Below are positions 1 through 12,397 of a stretch of DNA of 64,000 bases, in pieces. Positions within the stretch are counted from its first letter, which is position 1. Every line of letters starts with the position of its first letter. The stretch covers positions 40,409-104,408 of the forward strand of contig QLIY01000578.1 in assembly GCA_003260075.1 (NCBI GenBank), in the 5' to 3' direction. The position numbers and the translations under genes are program-made. The DNA is from Phallusia mammillata. Its lineage: Eukaryota; Chordata; Ascidiacea; Phlebobranchia; Ascidiidae. A model generated the notes under the pieces. That model had not been told where the DNA came from. It was given only the letters and a program-made list of their open reading frames with translations, and did not search any database.

Positions 1-30
1 ATAATCATCCCTGGTTGAGAACCACTCCCT
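1..30. mobile_element. hAT-type transposon terminus (one end only)
   Basis: The window opens with a sequence ending CTGGTTGAGAACCACT, the inward-facing terminal repeat typical of short non-autonomous hAT elements and like the ends at 27341-27660 and 52247-52335. The other end lies outside the window, so the target-site duplication cannot be checked. Confidence 0.45.
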
Positions 31-132
31 TGAGGTTTTGGGCTTGTTTTTTTAACGTAGAGGGGTAAAACGTAAAGTGTCATACAGATATTTCTGTGTT
101 TTATTGAATACATATAGATGTAAGCGTCTTAC

Positions 133-654
133 CAGCCCCAAACTCCAGATAGTGAAAGAAGAATTGAAGAGCGGAATATTTCTCCAGATCCCTTGGATTG
201 TCCCCATATAAAATATGATAAACAATCGATACAATCCAAGTTGTACCTGAAAAACGGTATTTTGTCCAAAAAGGAAAAGATTATCTTGAACTAAGGGTTA
301 TCTTTCTTTTCCTGATCCATATCAACCATATACCATATCAAAATTGTTGCCTGGTGTTGAATTAAGAAACTTTGGCGTAATGACTGAACTCAGAACTGGG
401 GTCATTTTCCCCTTGGCTTGAAAGCGTCAAGAAAAAATGAACCTGCTTTCATACCTACCTGTTTTGGGATAGGTTGCTACCAATATGTCACACTTGTTAA
501 TTTCCATATGATTGTAAGCAAATTTTGCAGTTTCTGGTTCAAAACCCGGAGGGAGTCGGTAACCGTTAATTTCCTTCGGCAGTACATCTTCACCAAACAA
601 TATGTTGAGTTGTTTTAGGTATTCCATTGCCATTGGAACACATTCTTTAGGCAT
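133..654 (-). CDS. Cytosolic sulfotransferase, 5' two exons (partial)
   Basis: Cytosolic sulfotransferases move sulfate from PAPS to small hydroxyl or amine acceptors. Two exons are visible on the minus strand. Exon 1 (654 to 459) begins at an ATG, encodes about 65 residues and ends inside the PAPS 5'-phosphosulfate loop. Exon 2 (246 to 133) follows an AG acceptor, and the joined codons read YPKTGTTW, the hallmark PSB loop. The sequence after it (VYHILYGDNPRDLEKYSAL) is a plausible helix following the loop. A GT donor lies at 132-131. The rest of the gene, including the 3'-phosphate-binding and dimerisation motifs, lies beyond the left edge. Substrate class cannot be told from this fragment. 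Confidence 0.8.
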
Positions 655-2372
655 AAAATTTAGCGCTCGCCCAAACTTTCCATTTTAGCCGTCTAAAAAG
701 AATATTGAGATGCAGCACCTAACATAAAAGTAAGATTATTGATATGTCAGTAACTATAACTTTACGAAGAAATATGTAATTGGTACGTTTGACGGTTGTA
801 GAACTATCTCGATCTGTTTTGCCTTAGAAACCCTCGACTCACTCTGGAATTCGATTTGTCGGCTTCACATCAAACGACACCCTTATTTCTATTTGACTGA
901 CCTAACTGTCCGTTAGACAGTCCTTGCAAACATAGGGTCCTAGGGCGTAGAAGCCGTAGATTATATAGTTCGTTTCACTTTTGCACGAGCATATTTTTGT
1001 AGTTTGACCTGATTTCCTATTTATCGACGGGTCAGTTTGCTTTACTAACCGTTTAGCGCCGCTGCAATGACGCGGAAGCTTTACCGTTCTTCATTTCAGA
1101 CGAAAAATGCTACCCATCGGATAGGATTTTATAGGATTTAAACAGGCAATGCAAATCCGATCAATGCAACTTATGGCTATTGGCTACATTTTCAACAGAA
1201 TGTGAGAGTACATATTAATTAATGTTGAAACTACGCCGGAAGTGGCCAAACACAAACGGTTTTAAATTTGCGTCAATCTTATATCGGCAAAAAAACCTGT
1301 ATAGTATTGACATAATAAACGGGAAATGACACATTAAAAACAAGTTATACAATCGTTCTACTGTTAATAGCTGGTGGGGAGAAACGGAAATCACGTGGTA
1401 CTGATCAGCAAACAGGGCATGGAACGCAGAAAAGTAAGCATTTAGGTTTGAAGTTTTGGTGTCTTGCACGTCTCGTCTGCACAGAAACCTGGTAATTACA
1501 GTACTCCACGCTGGTTACCATATACTTTGTCAGGTATGATTACCGCTTTGTGGGCCTCGAATTGTGACTGAACTGCGAGTTTAAACCATCGGTCGTTGTA
1601 TATAACATTCTACTCAAGAAAACCTTCAGCACTTTCGTTAAAATAAGTTTTTTTTTACCTGTTAAGTTGTTTGACGAGACCAACACTCAAACAGTAGTTA
1701 ACAAAACACGTTTGCTTTATTTTGCCACGCCACTACACAGCCGTGATATAACGTATTGTACGAGGGAAGTGACGGGATGCAACTGTAAGAAATATACAAC
1801 GTGACATCTTGCACGGGAGCCTGTTAAACTTGGATTTGATCAGATCCGACGAGTCGTACATAAAATCGAGGGAAATCACGTCACAGCCATTAAATTTCGG
1901 CAAAGCTGTTGCCCCAGCAACGAAACCACACGACGAAACAAAGAACGCAGTAAAAAGAAACTTGTAAACACGATACTAAGCAACGCAACGGTACGAGAGC
2001 ACATGGGGTGTGCGGGAACAATTGGGGTAAGGGCGGGGTTTGACGTCACAAAGGGGCCCTATGACGTCACAAGGGGTAGACCGCCTACTATGGTAGAAGC
2101 AAGGCGCTATGTGCCAACAGGAGACTTCTATTGTTAGGCGGTGCGGAAAGGTGTGGAAGCAGGGCCTCTTGGGAGAAGAAAAGATAATAAAGAGGTGCCA
2201 CGCTACGGCATTTCGATCACTGCAAAGTCTGACGGGAGTAAAACAGAAACGATGTGGGGAACAAGAGGGATGCTACTCGCTACGAGAAAAACAAACAAAC
2301 GACACCAGCCCACACAACAGGAAATATGGTGATCATGAAAGTCACGATATCCGAGCAGCCACCTTTGCAGGT
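655..2372. other. Intergenic region between sulfotransferase and PDCD4
   Basis: No convincing coding exon is visible on either strand. Both neighbours are on the minus strand, so this interval should hold the PDCD4 3' untranslated region and the sulfotransferase promoter. The only standout element is a pair of CRE palindromes at 2041-2069, listed separately. Confidence 0.5.
2041..2069. promoter_or_regulatory. Tandem full CRE palindromes (TGACGTCA x2)
   Basis: Two perfect 8-bp CRE/ATF sites lie at 2041-2048 and 2062-2069, 21 bp apart start to start, which is two helical turns. The surrounding sequence is relatively GC-rich. This spacing would put two CREB/ATF dimers on the same DNA face. The gene they serve is unknown; the sulfotransferase start lies 1.4 kb away on the minus strand. 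Confidence 0.5.
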
Positions 2373-5300
2373 CTACACAAGATCGAAGTAGTTGTCGTTG
2401 CGATAGTTCTTCAGTTTTCCTCCGTCTCCCTCGCTCACGAAACGCTTGCGGCTCCTGAAAGGAAAAAAGGAAATTGGGCACTTGCACAATACGAAGCTTT
2501 CAAAGTCATGTTTATTACTTTTGTAAAATGTACTCGAGCGATACATTTTTTCAAAAAAAAAAGTATAAGAACTGTTACAACACAGGAGGCAGACACGGAC
2601 CTGTTGGGAGCTTGCACCTTCAGCTTCAAGCCGATAACTTTCAGATCGTAGCACTTGTTGACAATCTGCTCCAGGTAGAAGTACGCGTTGGGTACATCCA
2701 AGTTGACGTCAGGCATCTCATTGTAAATGCGAACAAATCCCTATGAAGAAAACACGAAAAAACTTTTGGATTTTTATATTTATGTCGGCTTGTTGCACAG
2801 CGCCCAATAAACGTTTTTTTGGCCGTGCAAAATCATTTTAATCGACCAGACAAGGCAAGGTTGTTTCCCAAATTTTGACATTTTAAAATCAACTGTTGGC
2901 GGAACGAGCACATCAAGAAAACCCGTATCAGTCGTGGAAATGGGATGGTGTATCCCAATCCCCATGGATACCACTGACAGTTTTGGGGAATTTCCATTTA
3001 TTTTAGGCTAATTTAATAAGATTATCGACTTTCGTGGCCCATAAATCAACCTTCCCAAAATCGCTGTGAAATATTCCATCAATAAATCGAATTACGGCGG
3101 TCGTACATTTCGTTCATGAGAATATACGAATGTATGGATACATATCGTTACTGTTGGTCAACGGATTAAGCTATAGAATTAATAAAAACGCCAAAGTTAC
3201 GTTTACTAAATGGCCCCTTTTTGATGTAGATCAGTTTTTGCTTCCAAAGACCACCAAAAGCTGATTCTAAACCACTCATGGATATGGTTGCGCAAGACTG
3301 AAATTTCCGACACCAAGTTACAAACCTGAGTAATTTGGTCGGTCGTGACGATAGCCGTGTCAGCAAATCTCTTGAGTAAGTGAACGAGCATGTTTCCAGC
3401 ACGTTCTGTACTGACTTCGATTGCCATCAGAACAGCCTGTCAGAGAGAAATAGTCAGTTCGGTTAGGTTTCGAATTGTCCACCGCCGGTCTCACACAGAT
3501 GCATGAACACAGGTGATTCCGAACGATTTGGGCTTTGTGTAGAGCGGACGGTTTACATAAATAAATAGTCACCGAACTTGCAACCGATTGAATTTTTTTG
3601 CAACCGATTGAATGACAAAATTGAAGTTGTTGGCTTTTGCCTTTTCTATTCACATTGGTGGCGACCCGAAGTCGTACACTAAACCACAACTCCAACAAAC
3701 ATATTTCTTATATCACATCATCGTAAATCGACTGTTACTCGTTCGATAACCATTGGTTTTTGAAGTTAGTAACAGTCTTAAAATGTTTAGAAGTTTTTGT
3801 CTGGCGACATAAGGATAAAAAATTGTCCACGAAAGATTGTACAGTTAGGAAGCATTAAGGCATAACGGTAAACGCATTTACGAGGGGAACCAATCCTGTT
3901 GACGGGATGGGATCCTATTACACACAAGGTCTGCTTCCACCGCAATATAGTCCGTGAGGAATTCGACAAAACGCAGAAATTCCAGCGGGGACATAGTGCT
4001 CTGACTAAGAAGGAATTGGCCGACCACACAATGCAATTTACTTTGGAAATTGAGTTGTCTGTAAATTGATGGGTGAGGAAATCTACTGGAATTTAGTTTA
4101 GTACGCGATATGAGTCTATGGAGGCTTCTTACAAACGGTCTCTGCTTAACAAAACGTCATGGTTATACAACCGCAAATCAAACATCTAAATGCAACGGAA
4201 CCGCAACTAGTGCCATATAGACTACATTTCACTTAACCAGTTTGGCCAGGGGAGGTTCTAACACACGGAAACTATATTGCAGAAGCGGTGTATTGCAATC
4301 TGCTGCAATCAAAGTATGTCGTTAACTCGTGATGAATCACCTCATATACGAGCTCGTGATGAAAATGCGGCACATCGAGATCGGTGGCGCATCTCATTGC
4401 TTCCTCGCTATCGCCAGATGAAAGATATTCCTTCAGCAAAGTTGTCATCTGCATGAAAGGGTATTACGTAAGTTGTGCGTCAAATCGGGAATTTCAAACA
4501 ACAATGTATTTAAAATGTACCAATGTGACCAAGTATGGAAAAATGCAACACATAATATGTGAGGTAGGTTTTTCATGGCACGCCAACCGATTTGCCTGAA
4601 CATTTTGTTACACTGCTTGTTCATAGTTTTTATCATGCCATTGTTGTAAAATTCAGCCTGATATGTACAAAACACTCTGCTTTCTTTTTATTGCTGTTAT
4701 CTGCTGGCACGAATCATTATTATTTAGAAAAACGTTGGCACGCGAAGCCCTTACCACAATTAGTAAGTTTTAGTGCCAAGATCCAAAGGTCACAACAGCT
4801 CGTTTGTTACAAAACGAGGAAGCACAATTTCCTCAGACGTCGCCGGCATTGGATGACTCCACGCGCACAGATGAAGCACGATAAAGCGCGATAAAACATA
4901 CCCGTTTTTTGGAACAAACAGGTTTACGTTGTAGACAACAAAAAATAAACGTTTGAGGATGCAGCAAATATTGTATTTTACCAGCCTCGGTAATTACTTT
5001 AGGCTATTCGCAAGGCTCAGTTTTACCCCTTGATAGAGAAAAACTGCTTATCATAAAATGTGATTCAGTGAAAGGACGATTTTTTTCCCAACAGGATCTC
5101 AATTTGACTTTCAACAACCAGAAGATATTTACACTTCTACGACGCAAGAGTGTTTGTTTACTTTCCTACCACGTGACGATAGAGCAAATTTACATCACGC
5201 CGCGCGATTTGCTGCGCCAACACAAGAAAGTAGGCGGCGACTGACACCACTCATGCATGGTAAAGTCTGCGGCAATCCTGCTCTGCAGCAAAAGCAAGTC

Positions 5301-8300
5301 TGCAAATCTTGGCGTATCTACATTGGTGGGTAAATGCCGGCGCTGGCCATAAAGGTCTGCGTGCAGTAGGCTGCAAGAACCGCTGTGGGTATCGTTTGTT
5401 GATCAACCGACACATTGAAGATTAAGTCGCCGTTTTTAGCAGCTGTTGGTTTTGCTACAAAACAAGTTAGTCACTGGAAACTAAGATGTTTGGATTTTCC
5501 GAAACTGCTCAGTGTGGCTGGAAAGTCCCCTCTATCGGTTTAGTATTATGTTTACAATGATCTAAACTGTTTCGGGGCAACGTCACAACGTTTTAATAAG
5601 TCGCATAGACTAATGACCAATCTAGATTAGAGTTTCATTGACTTACCAACAGGCCGAGGTGCATAAAAGTCAATTATTATGAAGGCTATTTTTATTGCAT
5701 ACGTTAAGTCGGGATATGGTGGCATATAAAGGTGACGATACAAGATATCGACCTGCGTGTGATTAATCAATGGGATGTGATAACAATGCAGTTCACACGT
5801 CCGGTATAAATATTTCAACAGCAACCCGGACATGCGGACCTTGCGCGCTGGTTTTTCAATACTAAGCCTTTGACATGAATTGTCACATAACTATACTAAT
5901 TCTGGCACTGTCGAACTAACGCCGTTCACGAATTGTGCCTGTGACTATATAGCAGGAAAACACACTCTTCCAAAGGAAACAAGTTTACTGCTGATGAAGT
6001 TCACCCTTCCCAACCATTTTAGCAAACCATGTCAAAAAGTTATATTACGCACAGGTTGCGAAAATCTTATAAATGCCAATTCAGCAATTCAAGCCTTACT
6101 TAAATTGCCAGAGCACCGGGTGTTCGAAAATTGTCCACTGTAGTTCGGGCATCGATTCGATTCGCTTACTTAAGGTTCATGTGGGTTCGCCTGTCGACAG
6201 CACGCAGCGTGTTCTGGCTTGGGGTCAAACGAGTTTTGCAAGACTTAAAGCTTCCATGAAGTCACGATAGATTGCTTAAGGGAGCTTTTTTTGCTTCACA
6301 TATCAAAGCAGTTTTGATTACACCACCTGTTTCACTCAATTAATTTGGATCTGTGCAGTTGGCCACTAAGGCATTACCTCGAGTTTGTGCTGCAACTGTG
6401 TAGTTTTAAGCATTTTATACTGCTTATAAAATATTATTAAACATGGTATATTCCTAAGAATTGGTCACTGCAATCAAGTGGAGGCACTATTAATAAAGAT
6501 AGTAAAAAAAACAAGTAACCAAATAGATGAAACATTAAATAAGGACCTAAGTGTTACTGTAAGTCAAAAGATTGCTATTAGTTTAATGTCCACAACGTAA
6601 TAAACTTGTGACCAAGTGCACAACCACACTTACTACAGCATAACAAAACGTTTTACTCATCTAATTTTTTTAGTAACAATGTGTAAATTGAACCACCATT
6701 GGCTATTAAAGCAAAATCAGGCAAGTCTGGGCATGCCACAATACCCCTGACAGTCAGGGTTTACACTTGATATGAGACAATGTTAACAAAAAAAATCAAA
6801 AAAAATTCTCTGTAGCTTCATGGAAAACAAACAAGTTACTGTTAGCTTAACATTACATTTACAATCAAAGAGTGGAGCACAAACAAAGACCTCATTAGGT
6901 TCCATACATGAGGTGTACACACCACTTCAGCATATGACGCACAATTGCATCACCATTGTGAGTAACAAAGTGTCACTATGAGTGTGGCAAACATACCACA
7001 CTGAACAACACTGCCTGTTGCACAGAAATACAGCTACATTACTCAACCTATTATGACAGCATATGATCACACATCCGGTAAAAATGTTTGTCAACAATAT
7101 GCTTGGGAAAGTACATACCTTCGTCTTTAGAACAGAAACAGGTTGAATTCCACCAGCTTTGCCCCAAACTATCTTGAGGTCATAATGAGGAATGCTGAGA
7201 AGATTTTGTGCCTCCTTGGCACATGTCCTGAGGCAACAATGTAAATCAAAACACTTTTATTTCATTTCCTTGACAACCCGTCTAATCCTATTTACTTATC
7301 AAGGTTCAGAGCAAGCTTAAGACTTTGTAAAATCAGCAAACTGTTACAATAGCACATACATTGACAAAGTAAAGTCAGGATCATCTTTCAGAACATCGAT
7401 GATTTCGGATGACAGAACTTGATCAAATATTGCTCTTGCAAGAAACTTGCCAAGCACCTTAAATAAAGACTTTGTTAAACTACTTAACCAACACAAAACT
7501 TAATAAAAACACAAAAGCAATTTGATAGATTTTCAGCAATAAAATTTTATACAATACACAACAAAGTTCACCTGAGCAGCATCAGGGGTGTCAAGAATCA
7601 GGTCTGGTAGGTCATCACATAGTGATAGAAATCCAAGCCTGATATCTTCAGAGTTTAAGAAAGGCCTGCCAAGCTGACCTGAATGATTGCCTTAAAAAAA
7701 GGATTGGTGAAATAAAAGTGTTTTACTTGAAATAATGTGTGGCAAGTAAAATCTTTACCATTCCCATTCATATGCACATGTTGCTTTGGAAGAGACAAAG
7801 CAAGAAGAAGTTGTGATGCCAGCTCACGAAACTCATTCTTTCTTTCCATAGCCAAGGTAATCAAGCAAATGATAACCTATAGACAAAGTTACACAAAATT
7901 GACACCAGAAATTATAAACATATATATTGTAATTTTTTACCAAAGCCTTTTTGTCTCTAATGTTGATATCACTCAGTGCCTCCTGCAAAGAAAACAAACA
8001 CACATATAAAAATGTTTCAAAGAAACAAAGAGCATGAGGAAACTTACAATGACTTCAGTTGTTTGTGCATGTTCAAAGAATTCTTTGAGTATTGGTACAA
8101 CAGTTTTTTCAATTTCATCACGGTTCCATTCTGGCTTTACTGGCTTGTAAGATATCGCATTATTCTGTAAGAATGTGTTGTCAATGTTTACTACTTCAAG
8201 TCACAGTGCTTACAAAATTCTAACCTCCTCCTCAGAGTCATAGTTTGGATCATGGTCATCCAAATAACTGACTTGTTCCAATTCATCACCAAGCTTTCCC

Positions 8301-8719
8301 CATGTACCTTTACCACCACCGCCACCTGCACAAATCAATGTTGACAAATTGTATAATTTTGATGATTTTTTGATTTATATTGATGCAATGTTACAAAACA
8401 CACAATATACCTTTCTTAGGTAAACCACGCCCATACAAGGACCTTGACTTGCGATCACCAAACTTTCCATTTTTCTTTGACACTCCATTCATTGCTGTGC
8501 TTCCATTGCTAACAGCACTGACTAAAAAAACATATTTATGTTAAAAAACAATCAGGAGTAAAACACTTTCAACAAACAAGATAATATACCAGTAACTGTT
8601 TCTTTGCTTCGATTGGAGGAATCCCGTCTTGTGCGCTTTTTTTCTTTAACCTTTAAAAGTTCTGCATCATATGCATTTTTCGCAGCATTGCTGTTTTGAA
8701 CCATGTCAGAATCCATCAT
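2373..8719 (-). CDS. PDCD4: Programmed cell death protein 4 (PDCD4), complete, 13 exons
   Basis: PDCD4 binds eIF4A through two MA3 domains and blocks its helicase, repressing cap-dependent translation. Exons (minus): 8719-8590, 8521-8411, 8325-8225, 8164-8048, 7982-7941, 7876-7759, 7678-7572, 7457-7360, 7227-7119, 4448-4341, 3436-3326, 2740-2601, 2454-2373. All phases join, giving 457 codons (human PDCD4 is about 470). The N-terminal part has a basic stretch and the family motif GRGLPKKG followed by GGGGKGTWG. The first MA3 ends [13 protein letters not shown]. The second contains [25 protein letters not shown] and [12 protein letters not shown]. The tail [14 protein letters not shown] is nearly diagnostic. 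The start is the first ATG after an in-frame TGA upstream. A 2.7-kb intron separates the two MA3 halves. Confidence 0.95.
4449..7118 (-). other. Large PDCD4 intron
   Basis: This is the longest intron of PDCD4, between the linker exon (KTK end) and the second MA3 domain. I found no open frame resembling a conserved protein and no clear transposon ends. Confidence 0.6.
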
Positions 8720-10401
8720 TAGATCAGCTTTGGCAAGTTTTTTAACTTGGAACCTAACTCTCTCTCAACATTACAAAACTATTCAGACTTTGACTTTTAA
8801 CAAGCCAAGGGTGGCTTTGACCAGTAAGCTTTGTTATTGTCTGTATTTGTTTCTGATTCCTGTAGATATATGGCTTAAAAAGAACTTACTATTAGATAAA
8901 TATATTTAAAATGTGATTTTATTCAAACAGTAGAATCTACAATATACATCATATCTGTGTTTCAAATAAGAGCCAAATAACCCGGAACAACAACAAAACA
9001 ACTAACCAACTGCTAAGACAGGTATGATATGACTTTAAACAAACAACAATGCAAATGATTTTGAATTGGTGTACACAAGAACACAAGAAAGAAAGAAGTT
9101 TCATCTAATACAAATTAACGCAGTTTCTTTTTGTGAAAAAAAATCTCTTTTGTGGTCTTGAAATGCAATGAACTGTTGTGCGGCGGAACGAGACAAATAA
9201 ATGGCGAACATGGCGCAACTTAAATACTTATAGCTCTTTAGGCTTGGCTAATTATTGTGCAATGCTTGTAGGTACGCAACCAACAACAGCAATTTCTTTC
9301 CGAACTGTAATATTGCTTTACACGACGACCCCTTGTCGGTTACGAGCCGAAATGTAAACTTTTTAACCTCAAACGTCTCGAATCTTCTTGCAGCGAACGA
9401 ACCTCGGCAATGTCACATAATTACCCACAGTTCCAGACAACAACATTGTGTGACGTCACATCTTAAAAGTATGTGTCTGGTTTTAAAAATTTAATACATA
9501 GTACCACAGAAGAAATACATTAATTTTAAAAATCAACAGTTGTTATTTCTGCAAGCACTAAAAGCAGTAATCTATGACTTGACTGTTTTAAAATAAATAA
9601 GTTACAGAATCTAAACAGTACCCCCCCCCCGAAGAAATACATTAATTTTAAAAATCAACAGTTGTTATTTCTGCAAGCTCTAAAAGCAGTAATCTATGAC
9701 TTGACTGTTTTAAATTAAATAAGTTACAGAATCTAAACAGTTCGCCCTTTAAAATAGCGGGAGAAAAAAGAGGTAAACATATGCCTCGTGGCGTGAGTAC
9801 CAGTTAACCAATCACACATCATGTGCATGGAAGCGTGGTACCAATAACAACGTGCTGATCTCGGAACGTCACCCAGCCATTTCTCACACAAAAAAGTGGT
9901 CCATGAGATAATAGTTTGGATTGCCACGATTCACACAATGCAAAAGCAGATGAAGAACAAACCTAGCCTGATATTCTGGCCATTACACATAAACAAACAC
10001 AGAGCGTATTTGCATTTTCGATACAGCTTTTTTGGAGTTATGTAGCTTACTACTTTGTAAGACTGACATTCCATGGACTGAACGTGGAAATGAGCTGTGC
10101 TAGGGGCAGCATTGTAGGCTTACAGAGCAATTCAACCTTTTTCTCGTCGCATACCTCACACACGGCAATTTTTAATTGTACACAAACCGTACAAAAAAAT
10201 CAACTAATAAGTTAATAAGTTGCTTGGTCAAGTGGTTATGTTATTTTTATACGAATCACTAGTTATTTAGCATCTAAATGACTAAAAATCGTAAAACGTA
10301 AAAAGTTGGCTTTTGCTTGTTGCTGCATTGTTCGGAAATTTGGACATAAAGTGGCGTTGACTCGTTCTCAACATTTGAAAGTCTGATCACGGCGTAACAA
10401 T
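8720..10401. other. Intergenic upstream of PDCD4
   Basis: PDCD4 (minus) and BUD31 (plus) diverge here, so the interval should hold the PDCD4 promoter. A perfect CRE palindrome TGACGTCA is at 9451-9458, about 730 bp upstream of the PDCD4 ATG. The first poly-C-joined duplication is at 9509-9740. No coding exon is supported. Confidence 0.5.
9509..9740. repeat. Poly-C-joined duplicate (about 110 bp x2)
   Basis: Copy 1 (9509-9620) is followed by ten C (9621-9630) and copy 2 (9631-9740). By eye the copies differ at only two or three positions. Copy 2 runs on into unique sequence; copy 1 stops at the C-run. Confidence 0.9.
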
Positions 10402-10847
10402 TAGTGATGTACCGAATCGGCTAAATTTCGGTTACCGAACATTCGGCAGTTTTGCCACATAAAGTCGACTCCCCCCCCCCCATTATTCTGCGTAACACAG
10501 CCGATTTTAATCGGGGACTTCCAGACGGAACGGGTGCATAAGTATATCTACCAGGCAAGCATGGTTGCCAACCTGCCAATGAATTAGACTACTGATTCTT
10601 TTGTTTACAGTGGGAAAAAACTATAATGTTTTAAAATATATCAAAAAGACGCGAGAAGATATGTTGTAATTTAAAAGATTGCTTTGTACCTCACTAAGTA
10701 AGACACGTTTAACGCATTAAATTTTTCTTTGTGAAAGATTCGGTTTCGACCGAATCGCAACAAATTATTCGGCCGAGACCGAATCCTTGCGAAAATGGCC
10801 GATTCGGCCGAATAAATTTGCCAAACCTAATATTCGGTACATCTCTA
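10402..10847. mobile_element. Non-autonomous hAT element with 8-bp TSD
   Basis: Terminal repeats TAGTGATGTACCGAAT (left) and the inverse of TAGAGATGTACCGAAT (right) match over 16 bp with one difference. The element is flanked by a perfect 8-bp duplication GTAACAAT (10394-10401 and 10848-10855). The interior is rich in inverted ATTCGG/CCGAAT motifs and carries no transposase. An 11-C run at 10471-10481 interrupts it, so the true length is uncertain. The 8-bp duplication and termini are typical of hAT MITEs. Confidence 0.85.
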
Positions 10848-10855
10848 GTAACAAT

Positions 10856-11458
10856 GACCTAAGCTGTATTCCCTTTGTCACGGATGGCAGTACGGTACAG
10901 TACGTATTGCGATGACTGTACCACGTACCTCGTTATGAAGAGCTGCCGTGGCACCGTATCGTACCAAATGTCAAAAATCGAAACGTACCGTATCACCGTG
11001 CCGTACTTAAGGTACGCAAAATCAAACCGTTGGCCCTCACATCAACCAATCGAAATCAGACTTGGATAAATTTTATGCCGAGGTGTTTAAACAAAATGCC
11101 CCATTGCAAAAACCCAAACTGTGTAGTTTCGAAAACCTTAATCAGTTTCAGGTACATCTTGTTGGATACAGCGATATACGAGGTAGTTGATTTTATTTTG
11201 TAGTTTATATTTTATTAATTTATTAATGATTTAAATAAAATACTGTTTGGTAAATGTAAGAAATTTAACTATACAGAAACAAGCAAAAATGTACAAAATT
11301 AAAACGGAGAAACCTTTCTATCATTGGATTCAAATAAAGAGCAGGCAATGAGACGAGACAAGAACTGCTGGCTGTCAGTATTGAGTTAACTCACTGAACT
11401 GTTGTGTCGAGTTTGTGCAAGCTAGTGCGTTTATCTTTTTTCGAGACGTGTTTTAGTC
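10856..11458. other. BUD31 upstream region with GTACGG-rich repeat
   Basis: Positions about 10880-11020 contain several direct and inverted copies of a GTACGGTAC / CACCGTATCGTACC-like unit, probably a decayed inverted-repeat element. The rest should include the BUD31 promoter. A TTTTAG just before the start codon (to 11456) looks like a 3' splice acceptor. Confidence 0.4.
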
Positions 11459-11893
11459 ATGCCCCGTGTGCGAAGAAGTCGTAAGCCACCACCGGATGGG
11501 TGGGAGTTGATCGAACCAACACTCGATGAGTTGGACCAGAAAATGCGTGAAACTGAAACGGAATCACACGATGGAATGAGAAAAGTCGAATCTCTTTGGC
11601 CTATTTTTAAGTTGCATCACCAGAAGTCGCGCTATATATATGATCTGTTCTTTCGTCGCAAAGCTATCAGCCGTGAGCTATATGACTACTGTCTAAAAGA
11701 AAACATCGCTGACAAAAATTTAATAGCTAAATGGAAGAAGCAAGGATATGAAAACCTGTGTTGCCTGCGATGTATACAGGCACGTGACACAAACTTTGGA
11801 ACAAACTGCATTTGTCGAGTACCCAAGTCTAAACTGGAAGCAGGGAAAGTTGTGGAATGTGTGCATTGTGGATGCCGTGGATGCTCTGGGTGA
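11459..11893 (+). CDS. BUD31: BUD31 (G10) spliceosomal protein, intronless
   Basis: BUD31/G10 is a small, extremely conserved nuclear protein of the activated spliceosome. The single open frame encodes 144 residues, the usual length. It begins [20 protein letters not shown], has the conserved centre [20 protein letters not shown], and ends in a cysteine-rich zinc-binding module ([20 protein letters not shown] and CVHCGCRGC). The start ATG is unambiguous by family alignment. It lies 505 bp upstream of the ZXD-like gene on the same strand. An unpaired acceptor-like sequence sits 2 bp before the ATG, which would fit either a 5'-UTR intron or spliced-leader addition. Confidence 0.97.
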   Translation: MPRVRRSRKPPPDGWELIEPTLDELDQKMRETETESHDGMRKVESLWPIFKLHHQKSRYIYDLFFRRKAISRELYDYCLKENIADKNLIAKWKKQGYENLCCLRCIQARDTNFGTNCICRVPKSKLEAGKVVECVHCGCRGCSG

Positions 11894-12397
11894 TCAAATA
11901 ACTAACAAACACTCATGAGAATTTCATCATCACAATGCTACTCTTACTTTACGTGATTGTTTAAGCTGTAAGAAAAATACATGCCTTACACTTATAGTCG
12001 ATGTTTTTACTTAAAAGAAATCATAGTTTACAGGACATTGAAAAAGTGCTCGATAACAAAATTGTAGATATCGTTAGTTAAAAAGCTACTGCTAAACGAG
12101 TTTGGTGAGATTGGTGACATTTTTTTGTTTGATTGTCTATGACATATATGAAGTGCATAATTGTGTTTTTTTTTCTTCGATGTTGTATACATTTTGAAGT
12201 AATATGCCTTTGTGACAACAATTGTTCTCTACTTATGTCATAAACTATGCCTGTGTATATTTTAAAACAAATAAGTATTGTTTATATGTGCTAAAATTTT
12301 TGGTCAAACATTTTGGAAAACTCACTTTTATTTGTGACACCTGTCAATTTGTTTTTTTAGCTAAATATACTACTGAATTTCTGTTAACTGTCTGTGA

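Noticed and set aside
2109-2651. 180-codon plus-strand open frame
   Set aside because: It runs antisense across the last two PDCD4 exons and their intron; its composition follows the PDCD4 coding strand and it has no recognisable domain.
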